Shown here piece by piece: positions 47,342-56,630 of a stretch of DNA of 64,000 nucleotides. The translations under genes were made by a program, and so were the position numbers. This stretch comes from Herbinix luporum (GTDB taxonomy: Bacteria > Bacillota > Clostridia > Lachnospirales > Lachnospiraceae). The first letter of the stretch is position 1. Every line of letters begins with the position of its first letter. Location: contig NZ_LN879430.1 in assembly GCF_900070325.1 (NCBI RefSeq), positions 1,295,379 through 1,359,378 on the forward strand, in the 5' to 3' direction. The notes below the pieces were generated by a model. That model did not search any database, was not told the DNA's origin, and was given only the letters and a program-made list of their open reading frames with translations.

Positions 47342-49429
47342 TTAAACCTTAAACTTTTCTACTGCCTCCACAAGTACTCCGGCGTTATTATTTAAGCTAT
47401 TAGCTGTTCTATTTAATACATCCACTGAAGATAATTGCTCGTAAGCTGAGTGATTAACGGTATTTGCAGATGCCGCAACTTCTTCTAGTACTGCTGAAAT
47501 ACTTTCAATTGCACCTAGGGTACTTACTCTTGCTTCTTCAATATTATCTACATTTTCGATAATTTGTCTTAACTGAACAACAAGATTTTCTACACTATCA
47601 TTAATGTTCAAGTAAGATTGAGTTGTATTACTTACAGCATTTTCCTGTAAGCGCAATACTTCTTCAGCTTCTCTTGCAATATTAACTGCTTTATGAGTAT
47701 CCTCTTGAATACCTTCAATAATTGATATAATATTATTTACTGATTCTTTAGATTGGTCGGCTAATTTACGGATTTCACTGGCAACAACAGCAAATCCCCT
47801 ACCGGCATCTCCGGCTCTGGCAGCTTCAATGGAAGCATTTAATGATAGCAGGTTTGTTTGGTCTGCGATTTCATTAATAACATTAATAATCTCACCAATT
47901 GATGAAGATTTTCTCTCTAGATTCTGTATCTCATTGATAATATCTGCAGCAATCCTAATTGTTTCTTTTGTTTGTGTGTTCAATGCTTCAGTCGTAAATG
48001 TACCTATTTGAACACTTTGTTTTGTATTATCAGCAATATTGCTGATTTCTTTTGTACTTTCAGTTACCAACAACATTTTCTTTGATAAGTTATCCATCTG
48101 GTTTAGACATTCTTCTGCGTCCTTAGCCTGTTGTGTTATACCTGATTCTATCTGATTGATTGCAGCTGATATCTCTTCCGTTGCCTTTAATAAATTCTCA
48201 GCGGTTTTTGATACCTCTGAGGAAGAACCGGATACCTCATCACTACGATCCTTGACTTGCATAATTAAATTTTTTACATTGGAGAAGGTATACTGTAGTT
48301 CTTCTATTAAAGTCATAAATTCATCTTTTCTCTTAATATTAAATTTAACAGTCAGGTCTCCTTTTGCTGCTACCCTAAGCTTTGCTATAATATTCTTAAT
48401 TGCATTATCTATTCTTAATGATATGAAAATAGCAATTGCTACTGCTACTATAATAGAAATTAGAGCAACTACAATTGTTAAGTTCTTTATGCTGTCAGCC
48501 TGACTCATAATAGAAGCCTTTGGAACCAAACCACAAAGCATTACCCCTGTGTCACCAATTTTAGAATACATAAACAAGTGGGATTTATTCTTATATGGCA
48601 CAAAGTCAGACCCCTCTTTTTCTTGACCTTGTAAGGCTTCTTTATAGAACTTATTATTTGAAAATATCGGTTTGTCTGCTAGGGTTACTTCCACTTTACC
48701 GGATTTGGCTGTTGCTATAATTTCTTTCCCATCAGGAGTTACAAATCCAACAATACCTGTTTTGTCAAATTCAAAATCTCTTAAGACTTCTTTTATAGTG
48801 TCCATACTTACTTCTATAATAAGTATCGCATTATTTTTCCATATCTTACGAACTAGACGAATTGCATATTTATCAGAAGAGACAGCCAATTTTTCATCTA
48901 AATACTCACTTTCACCGATCCAAAAATTCTCGTACTGATTTTCTATCACACTTTGCCCAATATCAGTTTCTATAAAACCTTGATATGTATCATTTGCCAC
49001 ATCGGAATTGGAGGAAATGGGATCATAACTTTCCGATATAGCATAAACTTTTCCTACAAATTTATCAAGTGTTTCTTTTGTTGTGAAGCTATTTCTGATT
49101 TCTTTTTGCTTATTACCTTGTTCTATTCTATCTTCTTTATAATACCCTTCCAAATATTTATTAAGAGTATCATCATTAATAAATTGGTTTGCAGTGGCCA
49201 TTACAGTTTCAAAACCAAAATCAAGATATTTTCCTGCCATGTTTAAAGCTTGAGTTGTGGACTTTTCATAATTTGAAGTTATACCATCAGAGGCCCTTGA
49301 AAATGATAAAACACCTAATAGTAGTATAAATGCTACCGGTACCATAAATGAAGCTATTAATCTAAATCTGATTTTTCTAAATAATTTACAATTTAATATT
49401 TTTTCTAACAAAACCCCAATTTTTTTCAT
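47342..49429 (-). CDS. Methyl-accepting chemotaxis protein
   Basis: A 695-aa receptor. I start it at ATG 49429, which has GAGGGT upstream; the frame is open to 49462. It has a membrane helix near 22-42, an extracellular dCache-like sensor of about 270 residues, a second helix (about 320-345), a HAMP domain and a long signalling coiled coil. The CheA/CheW-binding tip, [19 protein letters not shown], is followed by [19 protein letters not shown], intact. Ligand unknown; no other che genes lie in the window. It is divergent in style from the broken receptor at 58304. Confidence 0.9.
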   Translation of the reverse strand: MKKIGVLLEKILNCKLFRKIRFRLIASFMVPVAFILLLGVLSFSRASDGITSNYEKSTTQALNMAGKYLDFGFETVMATANQFINDDTLNKYLEGYYKEDRIEQGNKQKEIRNSFTTKETLDKFVGKVYAISESYDPISSNSDVANDTYQGFIETDIGQSVIENQYENFWIGESEYLDEKLAVSSDKYAIRLVRKIWKNNAILIIEVSMDTIKEVLRDFEFDKTGIVGFVTPDGKEIIATAKSGKVEVTLADKPIFSNNKFYKEALQGQEKEGSDFVPYKNKSHLFMYSKIGDTGVMLCGLVPKASIMSQADSIKNLTIVVALISIIVAVAIAIFISLRIDNAIKNIIAKLRVAAKGDLTVKFNIKRKDEFMTLIEELQYTFSNVKNLIMQVKDRSDEVSGSSSEVSKTAENLLKATEEISAAINQIESGITQQAKDAEECLNQMDNLSKKMLLVTESTKEISNIADNTKQSVQIGTFTTEALNTQTKETIRIAADIINEIQNLERKSSSIGEIINVINEIADQTNLLSLNASIEAARAGDAGRGFAVVASEIRKLADQSKESVNNIISIIEGIQEDTHKAVNIAREAEEVLRLQENAVSNTTQSYLNINDSVENLVVQLRQIIENVDNIEEARVSTLGAIESISAVLEEVAASANTVNHSAYEQLSSVDVLNRTANSLNNNAGVLVEAVEKFKV

Positions 49430-49579
49430 AAGTACCCTCACGCCTTTCTTAAAAAATAACAAATCATATCTTGAATTTTCTGTACTTTAAAATAAATATC
49501 AAATTGCTATAACTATTACTATAAGTATAAATTAAAACTTAAATAAATGAAAGTACACTATTTGTATAAAAAAGTGTCC

Positions 49580-50539
49580 TTATTTGCATTTTCTATAATT
49601 ATTTGGTGAAGTAGAAAATCTTTTTTGAAATATACGATGGAAGTAACCTACATTGCTATACCCCACCGCATAACTAATATCAGATACTGTCAGATTAGTT
49701 GTAGTAAGTAGATAAGCTGCTTGATCTAACCTCTTGATTTGCTTTAGTTGGGTAAATGTTTTCCCTGTAATTTTTTTTATCATACGGCTTAACCAATGAA
49801 GATCACAATGAAGTATATTGGCAAAATCAGTAAGACTACCCTCCTTATAATTTTCTTCAATAAATGATAATAGTTTAATCATAAGTTCTTCTTCAAAATT
49901 AGTTTTACCTACATATAGTTTATCAGTAAAATTCATTAATTGCAAAAATAAAAGTCCCATGGTAATCTGGTTTATGCTTCTTTTACTTTGCTTTTCTATT
50001 AATATATTCCAAATCAAATTCTCAACTAAATTCTGGATTGGCAAAACATCAGACACCTTGTAGTGTAGATAGCTAACATGATTGTTATTCTTCTTATGAC
50101 AACCTACTATAAAATTTCGTAGCAGACTTTTTTCGCTACCTATCATTTTAAGAGTATAGTCAAAAAATTCAGGAAGAATTATAAAGTTCACTGCTATATC
50201 TTCAAAATCTGCAGGAAAAACTTCATGCATGACACTCTGGCTTAAAAAAAGTAGTTCACCAGCCTTAAGCTCTATAACTTCATCATCTACAATATGAAAT
50301 GTATGACCCTGACACATATAAACAAATTCAACATAATTATGGCCATGTTTAGAAAAATGTATAAAACGGGTGTGAGCTTGTACATAAATCAGTTTGTTCT
50401 GTCCTAATATTTTATTGCTATCAACAATATTGGAAGATGGACTCATATATAAATTAAGATTAATAACATTATTCCCCTTTAGAATTTCCTTCTCTTCTTC
50501 TTTTAATGTTTTTAATTTGTCTAATAATGTACTATTCAT
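49580..50539 (-). CDS. AraC-family transcriptional regulator
   Basis: A 319-aa regulator with an N-terminal cupin-like sensor (YVEFVYMCQGHTFHIVDDEV area, split around residues 75-100) and a C-terminal double helix-turn-helix. The latter has SLTDFANILHCDLHWLSRMI and NLTVSDISYAVGYSNVGYFHRIF, then the PNNYRK end typical of AraC/XylS. AAGGAAA precedes the ATG. Such regulators often control sugar genes; the target is not evident here. Confidence 0.88.
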   Translation of the reverse strand: MNSTLLDKLKTLKEEEKEILKGNNVINLNLYMSPSSNIVDSNKILGQNKLIYVQAHTRFIHFSKHGHNYVEFVYMCQGHTFHIVDDEVIELKAGELLFLSQSVMHEVFPADFEDIAVNFIILPEFFDYTLKMIGSEKSLLRNFIVGCHKKNNNHVSYLHYKVSDVLPIQNLVENLIWNILIEKQSKRSINQITMGLLFLQLMNFTDKLYVGKTNFEEELMIKLLSFIEENYKEGSLTDFANILHCDLHWLSRMIKKITGKTFTQLKQIKRLDQAAYLLTTTNLTVSDISYAVGYSNVGYFHRIFQKRFSTSPNNYRKCK

Positions 50540-50607
50540 AATAATTTCCTTAATACATAATATTTTTCAAAGTCCTAATTAAAATATAAACATTGATACA
50601 CTCTGTG

Positions 50608-51057
50608 TCAATAGTTTATATTCATATTTCCCCATTTTTCAACACGATTGTACTTTGAATTTTCAGAAGAAAAATTTATCCATATAGGGGCATAGAGTAA
50701 TTCCGGATGAGTATCAAAGAATATCTTATCTCCATACTTAATTGCTTGTAAGGCTAATGGCAGTTCACGACGAAATATTGCCTCTCGCCTTATAGATATG
50801 GCAGGATCCATAAAACCATCAATATAAACATATACATAAAGGAAAGCATATCCCTTACCCACTCTCCATTCTGCAAGAACTTCATCTCGTAAATAGCTTA
50901 TCTTGTCATAAGCATAGTTAAGACCTATAGTAAGAAATAGTTCCCCTGTTTGATCTGAGTGCGTAAGAGTATATTTTCGATTATTCACCGGCTCTTTTTG
51001 TGTTACACCATCTCTAAATTCAACATACAGCTTATTAGGATTAAAACTATTCAACAA
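50608..51057 (-). CDS. Stay-Green (SGR) family protein, putative Mg-dechelatase homologue
   Basis: A 149-aa protein from a TTG start. It carries the conserved blocks of the plant chlorophyll Mg-dechelatase SGR: FNPNKLYVEF, KYTLTHSD at 28-35, RDEVLAEW at 57-64, FRRELPLALQAIKYGD at 95-110, PELLYAPIWINF and YNRVEKWG at 136-143. The block that reads HVHCHVSGG in plant proteins is YVYVYIDG here (74-81), so its His and Cys residues are gone. Bacterial SGR proteins occur in non-photosynthetic Clostridia and Chloroflexi; their natural substrate is unknown. It has its own intergenic space on both sides. Confidence 0.82.
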   Translation of the reverse strand: MLNSFNPNKLYVEFRDGVTQKEPVNNRKYTLTHSDQTGELFLTIGLNYAYDKISYLRDEVLAEWRVGKGYAFLYVYVYIDGFMDPAISIRREAIFRRELPLALQAIKYGDKIFFDTHPELLYAPIWINFSSENSKYNRVEKWGNMNINY

Positions 51058-51167
51058 ATCACTTCTCTATAAACAAATTATTCCTTTTAATTATATGCCA
51101 GCTCAATATAAAGTTTATTTTTTAAATTAAAAAGCCCATGTGATTTTCACATAGGCTAATTAGGTAA

Positions 51168-51779
51168 TTAATTCTCCCAACCTTTTTTAAGTGCAAGGGC
51201 AACACTAACCGTTCTTTTTGCCTGATATTTAACTGCTGCTTCTACATCTTCAACCATTTTACCGTCCTGATTTATTGATACACTTGTTCCATAGGGATTT
51301 CCTCCTGCTCCAAATAGAACCGAATCTGTAAATCCCGGGGCTACAACTATAGCTCCCCAGTGAAACATGGATGTGTAAAGTGATAAAATAGTTGCTTCCT
51401 GTCCACCATGGGGGTTTTGTGCAGATGTCATAGCACTTACTACTTTATTAACTGTCTTTCCTTGAGCCCAAAGTCCCCCTTTTGTATCTAAGAACTGCTT
51501 CATCTGTGATGCCATTACACCAAATCTGGTAGGGGTACTAAAAATAATTGCGTCAGCCCATATAATATCCTCATCGGTGGCAACAGGAACATCTTTTGTT
51601 GCTTCAACATGGGACTTCCATATGGGATTTTGATCTATTACAGATTGAGGAGCTAGTTCCGGTACCTTTAATACCCTAACATCAGCTCCTGCCTCTTTAG
51701 CTCCTTCTTCAGCCCATCTAGCCAGCTGATAATTTGAACCACCCATACTGTAATAAATTATAGCTAAGTTAATACTCAT
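51168..51779 (-). CDS. wrbA: WrbA-type NAD(P)H:quinone oxidoreductase (flavodoxin fold)
   Basis: A 203-aa FMN enzyme that reduces quinones by two electrons, protecting against redox stress. It starts with the flavodoxin phosphate-binding strand LAIIYYSMGGSNYQLARW and has the WrbA signature STPTRFGVMASQMKQFLDT followed by GGLWAQG. Length fits the family. AAAAGGAG precedes the ATG. Monocistronic. Confidence 0.88.
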   Translation of the reverse strand: MSINLAIIYYSMGGSNYQLARWAEEGAKEAGADVRVLKVPELAPQSVIDQNPIWKSHVEATKDVPVATDEDIIWADAIIFSTPTRFGVMASQMKQFLDTKGGLWAQGKTVNKVVSAMTSAQNPHGGQEATILSLYTSMFHWGAIVVAPGFTDSVLFGAGGNPYGTSVSINQDGKMVEDVEAAVKYQAKRTVSVALALKKGWEN

Positions 51780-51880
51780 TAAAATAACACTCCTTTTTTT
51801 AAGCTAAAAACATTAATCTTATTATCCCACATAGGAGTTTTTTATTACAAATTTGGAAATAAAAAAAACATTTTATTTCA

Positions 51881-51909
51881 TTGACTCTTAATCCTGTTTA
51901 TGATATCTT
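51881..51909 (+). promoter_or_regulatory. Possible promoter ahead of the glycine-riboswitch-like element
   Basis: TTGACT (51881-51886), 17-bp spacer, TATCTT (51904-51909), about 30 bp upstream of the aptamer on the same strand. Confidence 0.4.
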
Positions 51910-51939
51910 TTATCTTACTTTTATACACTATACTTTATA

Positions 51940-52027
51940 GAACTCTGGAAAGACCCGTAGATGGGCACCGTAAGACTAAACTACTTTATTATTATTGTGG
52001 TGGCTCTTAGGTAAAAATACAGAGAAT
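51940..52027 (+). ncRNA. Glycine-riboswitch-like aptamer without a downstream gene
   Basis: The plus strand reads GAACTCTGGAAAGACCC, a loop, GGGCACCG-TAAGACTAA, a variable arm, then GGCTCTTAGGTAAAAATACAGAG. This follows the order of the glycine riboswitch (CUGGAGAG...CACCGAAGGAGCAA...CUCUCAGGUAAAAGGACAGAG). P1 pairs CTCTG with CAGAG, and AAGA/TCTT replaces GAGA/TCTC, a compensatory change. The binding core differs at several normally fixed bases, so ligand binding may be lost. No plus-strand gene follows; instead the antisense end of a degenerate hydrolase gene lies there. Confidence 0.68.
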
Positions 52028-52038
52028 AGATGTTTTTG

Positions 52039-52536
52039 TTATTTTTTGTTATCTTCGAAAAATTTGTCGTATAATTCTTTAGGAATATTTAAACTTTTTG
52101 CCTGTAATTTAGCAAACCAACTTTTTTTAGCCAGTTTGTATGCCACTTTAAATGATAGGCTATTCATTGTAGAAGATGGTAGCTTAATAGGGTAGATTAA
52201 TGGACTTTCTATTATTGCATACTGGGCAATATCATTTCTTTTTGACAATATATCAATAACAATTTGTGCTCCTAATGTACAACCACCGATTGCAAAAACT
52301 TTTCCATACTGATATCTGTCAATATACTGTATTAATTTGTCTGCTGAATCTTCAATACTAGTAAATTCAGTTTCAAAATCCTCCCCATGCCCATCAATTA
52401 TTGGTGTCACAATATGATACTCCTCTTGTAACTCCTTAACTACCCTGTCCCATGACCAGTCAGATAATCCATTACCATGAAGTAGTATAATAGTAGGTAA
52501 GCTTTTGTCTCCTTTTTCTGTAAAAAGCATAGCCAC
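52039..52536 (-). pseudogene. Truncated alpha/beta hydrolase with altered nucleophile
   Basis: A 165-aa product matching the N-terminal two thirds of small alpha/beta hydrolases: oxyanion region IILLHGNGLSDWSWDRV, DGHGED loop and the strand-helix of the nucleophile elbow. The elbow reads GGCTLGAQI, so Ser of GxSxG is Thr, and the region with catalytic Asp and His is missing because the frame ends at DNKK. An AGGAGGTGGC ribosome site is present, so a non-catalytic protein could still be made. I judge it a decaying gene. Confidence 0.55.
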
Positions 52537-52649
52537 CTCCTTAACTGACTAATAAATCACTTATAATATTAAAATCATATTAATGTATAAATAAACATAA
52601 TTAATACTCCTTAGGTAAAGCTATCTTTTTATATGCTATATTAAAATAA

Positions 52650-52673
52650 AATAGGGTGATTAATCACCCTATT
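52650..52673. repeat. 24-bp perfect palindrome
   Basis: AATAGGGTGAT-TA-ATCACCCTATT, flanked by A/T runs, upstream of the hydrolase remnant. Could be a terminator or operator. The remainder of 52537-52914 is AT-rich and shows no gene. Confidence 0.5.
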
Positions 52674-52914
52674 ATTTAAATTAATTCTATAACATAAATA
52701 TACATATTTCAATATTTTCTGTTAATTATAACTTTAATTTTATATTAATTGTTTATTATTAAGATTCAATATGGCTTTAATAATTAATTAATCTTTTGTC
52801 AGACATTTAATTTCTTAATCTAATTAACCAATCGATATAAGTAATATATTTATCGGTAAAAATACCATTCAAATACTCAGATATATTAGATAAGAAGTCA
52901 TTAAAATAATAACC

Positions 52915-52970
52915 AAACAGCCACTTGCCAGTAGCTTATCTCCTACTATCAAGGGCTGTTTATTATTTTG
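52915..52970. terminator. Hairpin downstream of phnA
   Basis: Outer arms AAACAGCC/GGCTGTTT (52915-52922, 52954-52961) and inner AGTAG/CTACT, followed by ATTATTTTG on plus and GGTTATTATTTT on minus. Confidence 0.6.
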
Positions 52971-52976
52971 CTTTGC

Positions 52977-53324
52977 TTATATCTTTTTTACAAATTCAGA
53001 TTTTAATTTCATTGCACCAAATCCATCAATTTTACAATCAATATCATGTCCATCACGGGAATCAAGTATAAGCCTAATGCTTTTAACCTTAGTTCCTTTC
53101 TTAATGGAGGATGAACTACCTTTTACTTTAAGATCCTTAATTACAACTACAGAATCACCATCATTTAACTCATTTCCATTGGCATCCTTTATGATATCAT
53201 TATTATCTTTAATATCCTGCATTTCTAAAGTCCATTCATAAGCACATTCAGGGCAAACTAAAATATTACCATCTTCATAAGTATATTCTGAATTACAGCT
53301 TGGACAGTTTGGTAATACTGACAT
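52977..53324 (-). CDS. phnA: PhnA/YjdM family zinc-ribbon protein
   Basis: A 115-aa protein. The N-terminal zinc ribbon has [21 protein letters not shown], with one interval (shown split: CPSC and CPEC), and the C-terminal SH3-like part reads [22 protein letters not shown] and a final KLKSEFVKK. This is the PhnA (YjdM) family; despite the name it is not needed for the C-P lyase pathway and its role is unclear. The ATG at 53324 has a GGAGGT site. Monocistronic. Confidence 0.88.
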   Translation of the reverse strand: MSVLPNCPSCNSEYTYEDGNILVCPECAYEWTLEMQDIKDNNDIIKDANGNELNDGDSVVVIKDLKVKGSSSSIKKGTKVKSIRLILDSRDGHDIDCKIDGFGAMKLKSEFVKKI

Positions 53325-53413
53325 TTCTAATACCTCCAGTTTTTTTTACTAATCTATAATAGCAAAATAAATAAGATTAATCAAATTTACTAATTTATCT
53401 AGCAATAGAGGTT

Positions 53414-53989
53414 TTAGAGCCCTAGGGAATCTATACGAAGCTTATAAAAATACTGAACAATTGGATGCTTTAAGCTCATCTGTTCTTCCAAATTCATAAG
53501 ACGTCTTTTGCCCACTCTTCTATCTACTAAGGCAAAGATATTCAGTAAGATTTCATTACTCTTAAGACAGTCATCTATAGGCATGGTTAAAAATCTTTTA
53601 GCTGCATCATAGAAATCCGACCTCAATAATATAGCCTGTGCTTCAAGTAGTTCTTTGGCGTAAGTGGATATCTTACGGTTTCTAGCTACAACTTTTAAGC
53701 GATCCTCAGGAATTTGATTAAAAGAATCCCTTCTTACCTCATTAATATCTTCCTCAGTGATAGGAATATCAATATCAGGGTTGTTTTTTATCTCCTGCTC
53801 TGTCTGGTAGCAACGAATTAGAGCATTGGTATCGCTCATATTAAGGACTTCATTCTTATCTACTGTTATATAACATCTTCCCAATTTATCAGGCAGATAA
53901 TGATAACTTGTAGCCCGGTATTCAACTCTCCCTACCAGTTCAGGACAGAGAAAGCTTTCAAGATTTTGCTTTAGTTTGCTCCATACCAT
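53414..53989 (-). CDS. SF0329-family protein of unknown function
   Basis: A 191-aa soluble protein beginning MVWSKLKQNLESFLCPEL, with GRVEYRATSYHYLPDK and GRCYITVDKNEVLNM, then a helical C-terminal half (YAKELLEAQAILLRSDFYDA, VDRRVGKRRLMNLEEQM). I recognise the start blocks as those of the family named SF0329 in current annotation; no function is known. Ribosome site TAGGAGATAA. Monocistronic. Confidence 0.7.
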   Translation of the reverse strand: MVWSKLKQNLESFLCPELVGRVEYRATSYHYLPDKLGRCYITVDKNEVLNMSDTNALIRCYQTEQEIKNNPDIDIPITEEDINEVRRDSFNQIPEDRLKVVARNRKISTYAKELLEAQAILLRSDFYDAAKRFLTMPIDDCLKSNEILLNIFALVDRRVGKRRLMNLEEQMSLKHPIVQYFYKLRIDSLGL

Positions 53990-54175
53990 AGATTATCTCC
54001 TATTTTATTATTTTTTATATAAACACAAAAAAGCAAAAGCTATTATTCCTGCATCTTACTTTTTATCTTACTGTATTATATCACATTTTGCTCTGAACTG
54101 TACTATTTTTTATCATTACTTGCTATTATTTGGGTGTATGGCTTATTATGCATAATTAATGTATCGAAATTACCT

Positions 54176-54802
54176 TTAGAAGCCACTTATATCTTGCCAT
54201 CTATTTTCATAGGATATATAATCCTCTTCTCTTAATCTGTAGATAATAAACTTTTCCCTAATATCCCTTGTACCTGGAATTCTTATTTTATTTATTATTG
54301 TAAAAGGTGTGCATGTTTTAAGAAATTCTTTATACTCTTCTATAGGATAATATAGAATTAAATCTACTGTTCTTAAATCCTTTTCTACGGAATATAGAAT
54401 ATTTCTAACTACTTTTTTAAATATCTGAACAGAAAATGGATTAAAAAAGTAAAAGCAATTTTCTGACTTATCTATTTTATAATGTTCGGCAAGACCATAA
54501 TGAAACTTGATAGGTGCACTGATATCCTTTGCTTTAAATCTATATCTAGCTTTATTGTCAAGTGCCTCCTCAAAAGTTTTATCATTGACTTCTATCCCTG
54601 TTACCGGTATATGAAAGTGATTATGTATATAAAATGCAACCCTGCCTCGTCCACATCCAAAATCTACAACTTTATCCGTTTTATTAAACTTATAATGCTT
54701 AAAAAGGCTATTAAGAGCCTTATATGGTGTTGCTTCATAACGGTTATAATGAACCTTGCTGTCTTTCCACTCTCTTATACCTACCGTTCTTATTCCAAGC
54801 AA
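54176..54802 (-). CDS. Class I SAM-dependent methyltransferase
   Basis: A 208-aa methyltransferase. The SAM loop is VVDFGCGRGRVAFYI with acidic end of strand 2 in VTGIEVNDKTFEEA; FNPFSVQIFKKVVRNIL and the late strand VDLILYYPIEEY complete the fold. The start is a TTG with a weak ribosome site; the frame is open further upstream but has no better start. A TetR-type palindrome lies about 40 bp upstream. Substrate unknown. Confidence 0.78.
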   Translation of the reverse strand: MLGIRTVGIREWKDSKVHYNRYEATPYKALNSLFKHYKFNKTDKVVDFGCGRGRVAFYIHNHFHIPVTGIEVNDKTFEEALDNKARYRFKAKDISAPIKFHYGLAEHYKIDKSENCFYFFNPFSVQIFKKVVRNILYSVEKDLRTVDLILYYPIEEYKEFLKTCTPFTIINKIRIPGTRDIREKFIIYRLREEDYISYENRWQDISGF

Positions 54803-54843
54803 TTTATCTTGTATTACTCTTACATTTATATCACCATATACAG

Positions 54844-54860
54844 ACCGACTGTCTGTCGGT
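54844..54860. promoter_or_regulatory. TetR-operator-like palindrome
   Basis: ACCGAC-TGTCT-GTCGGT, perfect 6-bp arms, 42 bp before the methyltransferase start. Its G+C content stands out in an AT-rich gap. The form resembles TetR/AcrR operators, but no TetR gene is in the window. The rest of 54861-55021 shows no feature. Confidence 0.5.
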
Positions 54861-55034
54861 TTTGTATTAGTATATTATGGTTTCTTATAAATGTCACTAC
54901 AAAAATATAATCAAATTATTAGGATAATATTTATTACTTGAAATATATATGGAAGATATTGAATTAAATAGTTATGATATTATTGTACTAATAATACTAA
55001 ATAAAATGTTCTTATATAAATGGAGGAATAATTT

Positions 55035-55646
55035 ATGAATTCTTTAAACAGGGATTTTTATAACCGAGATTCCCTTACGGTTGCTAAAGATCTATTAGGA
55101 AAATATCTTGTTCATATAGTAGATGGGGTAAAATTAGTAGGAAAAATAGTGGAAACTGAAGCTTATATGGGAGTTGAAGATAAGGCCGCTCATTCCTATG
55201 GGGGAAGGCGAACTCCAAGAGTTGAAGTAATGTATGGACCACCAGGCTATGCCTATGTATATTTAATCTACGGCATGTATGATTGTTTTAATGTTGTTAC
55301 AAATAAAGAAGGAATTCCACAGGCTGTATTAATTCGGGCTATTGAACCAATGGGTGAACTTGATGCTTTTGCCTATAATAGATATCAAAAATCTTATAAT
55401 CAGTTAAACAAAAGCCAAATCAAGGGCTTAACCAATGGTCCCGGAAAATTATGTAAGGCTCTTTGCATTAATAGAAATCATAACGGAGAAGATTTATGTG
55501 TAAGTAAACTTTATATCACCAATGGAATAGAGAATAATTTTGAAATTGTTTCTGCCAAACGAGTAGGTATCGATTATGCAGAAGAAGCCAAAGACTTTCT
55601 ATGGCGATTTTATATCAAAGACAACCCATTTATCTCAGTAAAATAA
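55035..55646 (+). CDS. mpg: 3-methyladenine DNA glycosylase (AAG/Mpg type)
   Basis: A 203-aa base-excision repair enzyme. It has the AAG core: VAKDLLGKYLVH, ETEAYMGVEDKAAHSYGGRRT with the catalytic Glu, MYGPPGYAYVYLIYGMYDC and the base-stacking region NGPGKLCKAL. Length fits. GGAGGAATAATTT precedes the ATG. It ends close to a terminator that mainly serves the convergent nanK. Confidence 0.9.
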   Translation: MNSLNRDFYNRDSLTVAKDLLGKYLVHIVDGVKLVGKIVETEAYMGVEDKAAHSYGGRRTPRVEVMYGPPGYAYVYLIYGMYDCFNVVTNKEGIPQAVLIRAIEPMGELDAFAYNRYQKSYNQLNKSQIKGLTNGPGKLCKALCINRNHNGEDLCVSKLYITNGIENNFEIVSAKRVGIDYAEEAKDFLWRFYIKDNPFISVK

Positions 55647-55651
55647 TTAAA

Positions 55652-55703
55652 AAATTAAAAACGACCTCATTACCATTCCCGATTTGGTTATGGTAACGAG
55701 GTC
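55652..55703 (-). terminator. Terminator of nanK
   Basis: GACCTC-a-TTACCAT pairs with ATGGTAA-c-GAGGTC (55663-55676, 55690-55703); on the minus strand GTTTTTAATTTTTT follows. Confidence 0.82.
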
Positions 55704-55709
55704 TATAAA

Positions 55710-56606
55710 TCATATTCTTGGCTTAGCCTTCATAGCCAGATGTGCAGCACCTAATATTCCTGCATTATTTCCTAGACTAGCCTGTACTACTTTTACCTCT
55801 TTATAGTTTGGCATTACATAGTTAGGAAGATTTTCTCTTATATAATCTATAATATAAGTTTGTGACATAATCCCTCCACCTAGAACTATTAGGGATGGAT
55901 TAAATATATGTATAAGGCTAACCAAACCCATAATTACTTCTTGTAACCATTTATCAACTATGTTTTTTATATCATGATTTCCTTTATTAAGATAATCAAA
56001 TATTATTCTCCCGTTTACATCTTCCATTCCTAATTTTTCTTTTACTTGCCTTACCAGACTGGTAGTAGATGCATAGGTTTCATAACATCCCTTACCCCCG
56101 CAAGTACAGTCTCTACCACCTACATGGGTGATTATATGACCAAATTCTCCGGCAGAATTAAGATTTCCTCTATATATTTCACCTTTTTCTATAATGGCTC
56201 CACCTACTCCGGTACCATATGTTAAACATAAGAAACTTTCATTTCCTATGGCTGCACCAAAATAGGCTTCACCAAGAGCTGCTGCATTTACATCATTTTC
56301 TACAGCTGTGGATATTTTATATTTTTCTTCTATTCTCCTTTTTATTTCTATTCCTGTCCATCCTGGAATATTGTCCGTGGCAAATATAATTTTGCCTTCA
56401 ATAGGATCTACTTGACCTGTGGCACTAATGCCTATTCTATCAATGTTATCATATCTTCCGATAATATCTAGTACCCTGTTTATTAGAACTTCTCCACCTT
56501 CTTTTGCAAAAGTGGGAACTTCACTACTTTCTAAAATTTCTCCATGCTTATTGATAATACCAATTTTAATTGAGGTTCCTCCAATATCTAAAGCTAATAC
56601 TCTCAT
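55710..56606 (-). CDS. nanK: ROK-family kinase, probable N-acetylmannosamine kinase
   Basis: A 298-aa sugar kinase. ATP loop ALDIGGTSIKIGII, catalytic Asp in ENDVNAAALGE, and the ROK zinc site CTCGGKGCYE. ROK kinases include glucokinase and NanK. The operon with nanE and an RpiR regulator argues for ManNAc as substrate, giving ManNAc-6-P for NanE. Ribosome site AAAGGGG. The substrate call depends on context. Confidence 0.75.
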   Translation of the reverse strand: MRVLALDIGGTSIKIGIINKHGEILESSEVPTFAKEGGEVLINRVLDIIGRYDNIDRIGISATGQVDPIEGKIIFATDNIPGWTGIEIKRRIEEKYKISTAVENDVNAAALGEAYFGAAIGNESFLCLTYGTGVGGAIIEKGEIYRGNLNSAGEFGHIITHVGGRDCTCGGKGCYETYASTTSLVRQVKEKLGMEDVNGRIIFDYLNKGNHDIKNIVDKWLQEVIMGLVSLIHIFNPSLIVLGGGIMSQTYIIDYIRENLPNYVMPNYKEVKVVQASLGNNAGILGAAHLAMKAKPRI

Positions 56607-56630
56607 TATTACCCCTTTAAATTGCAGTTT

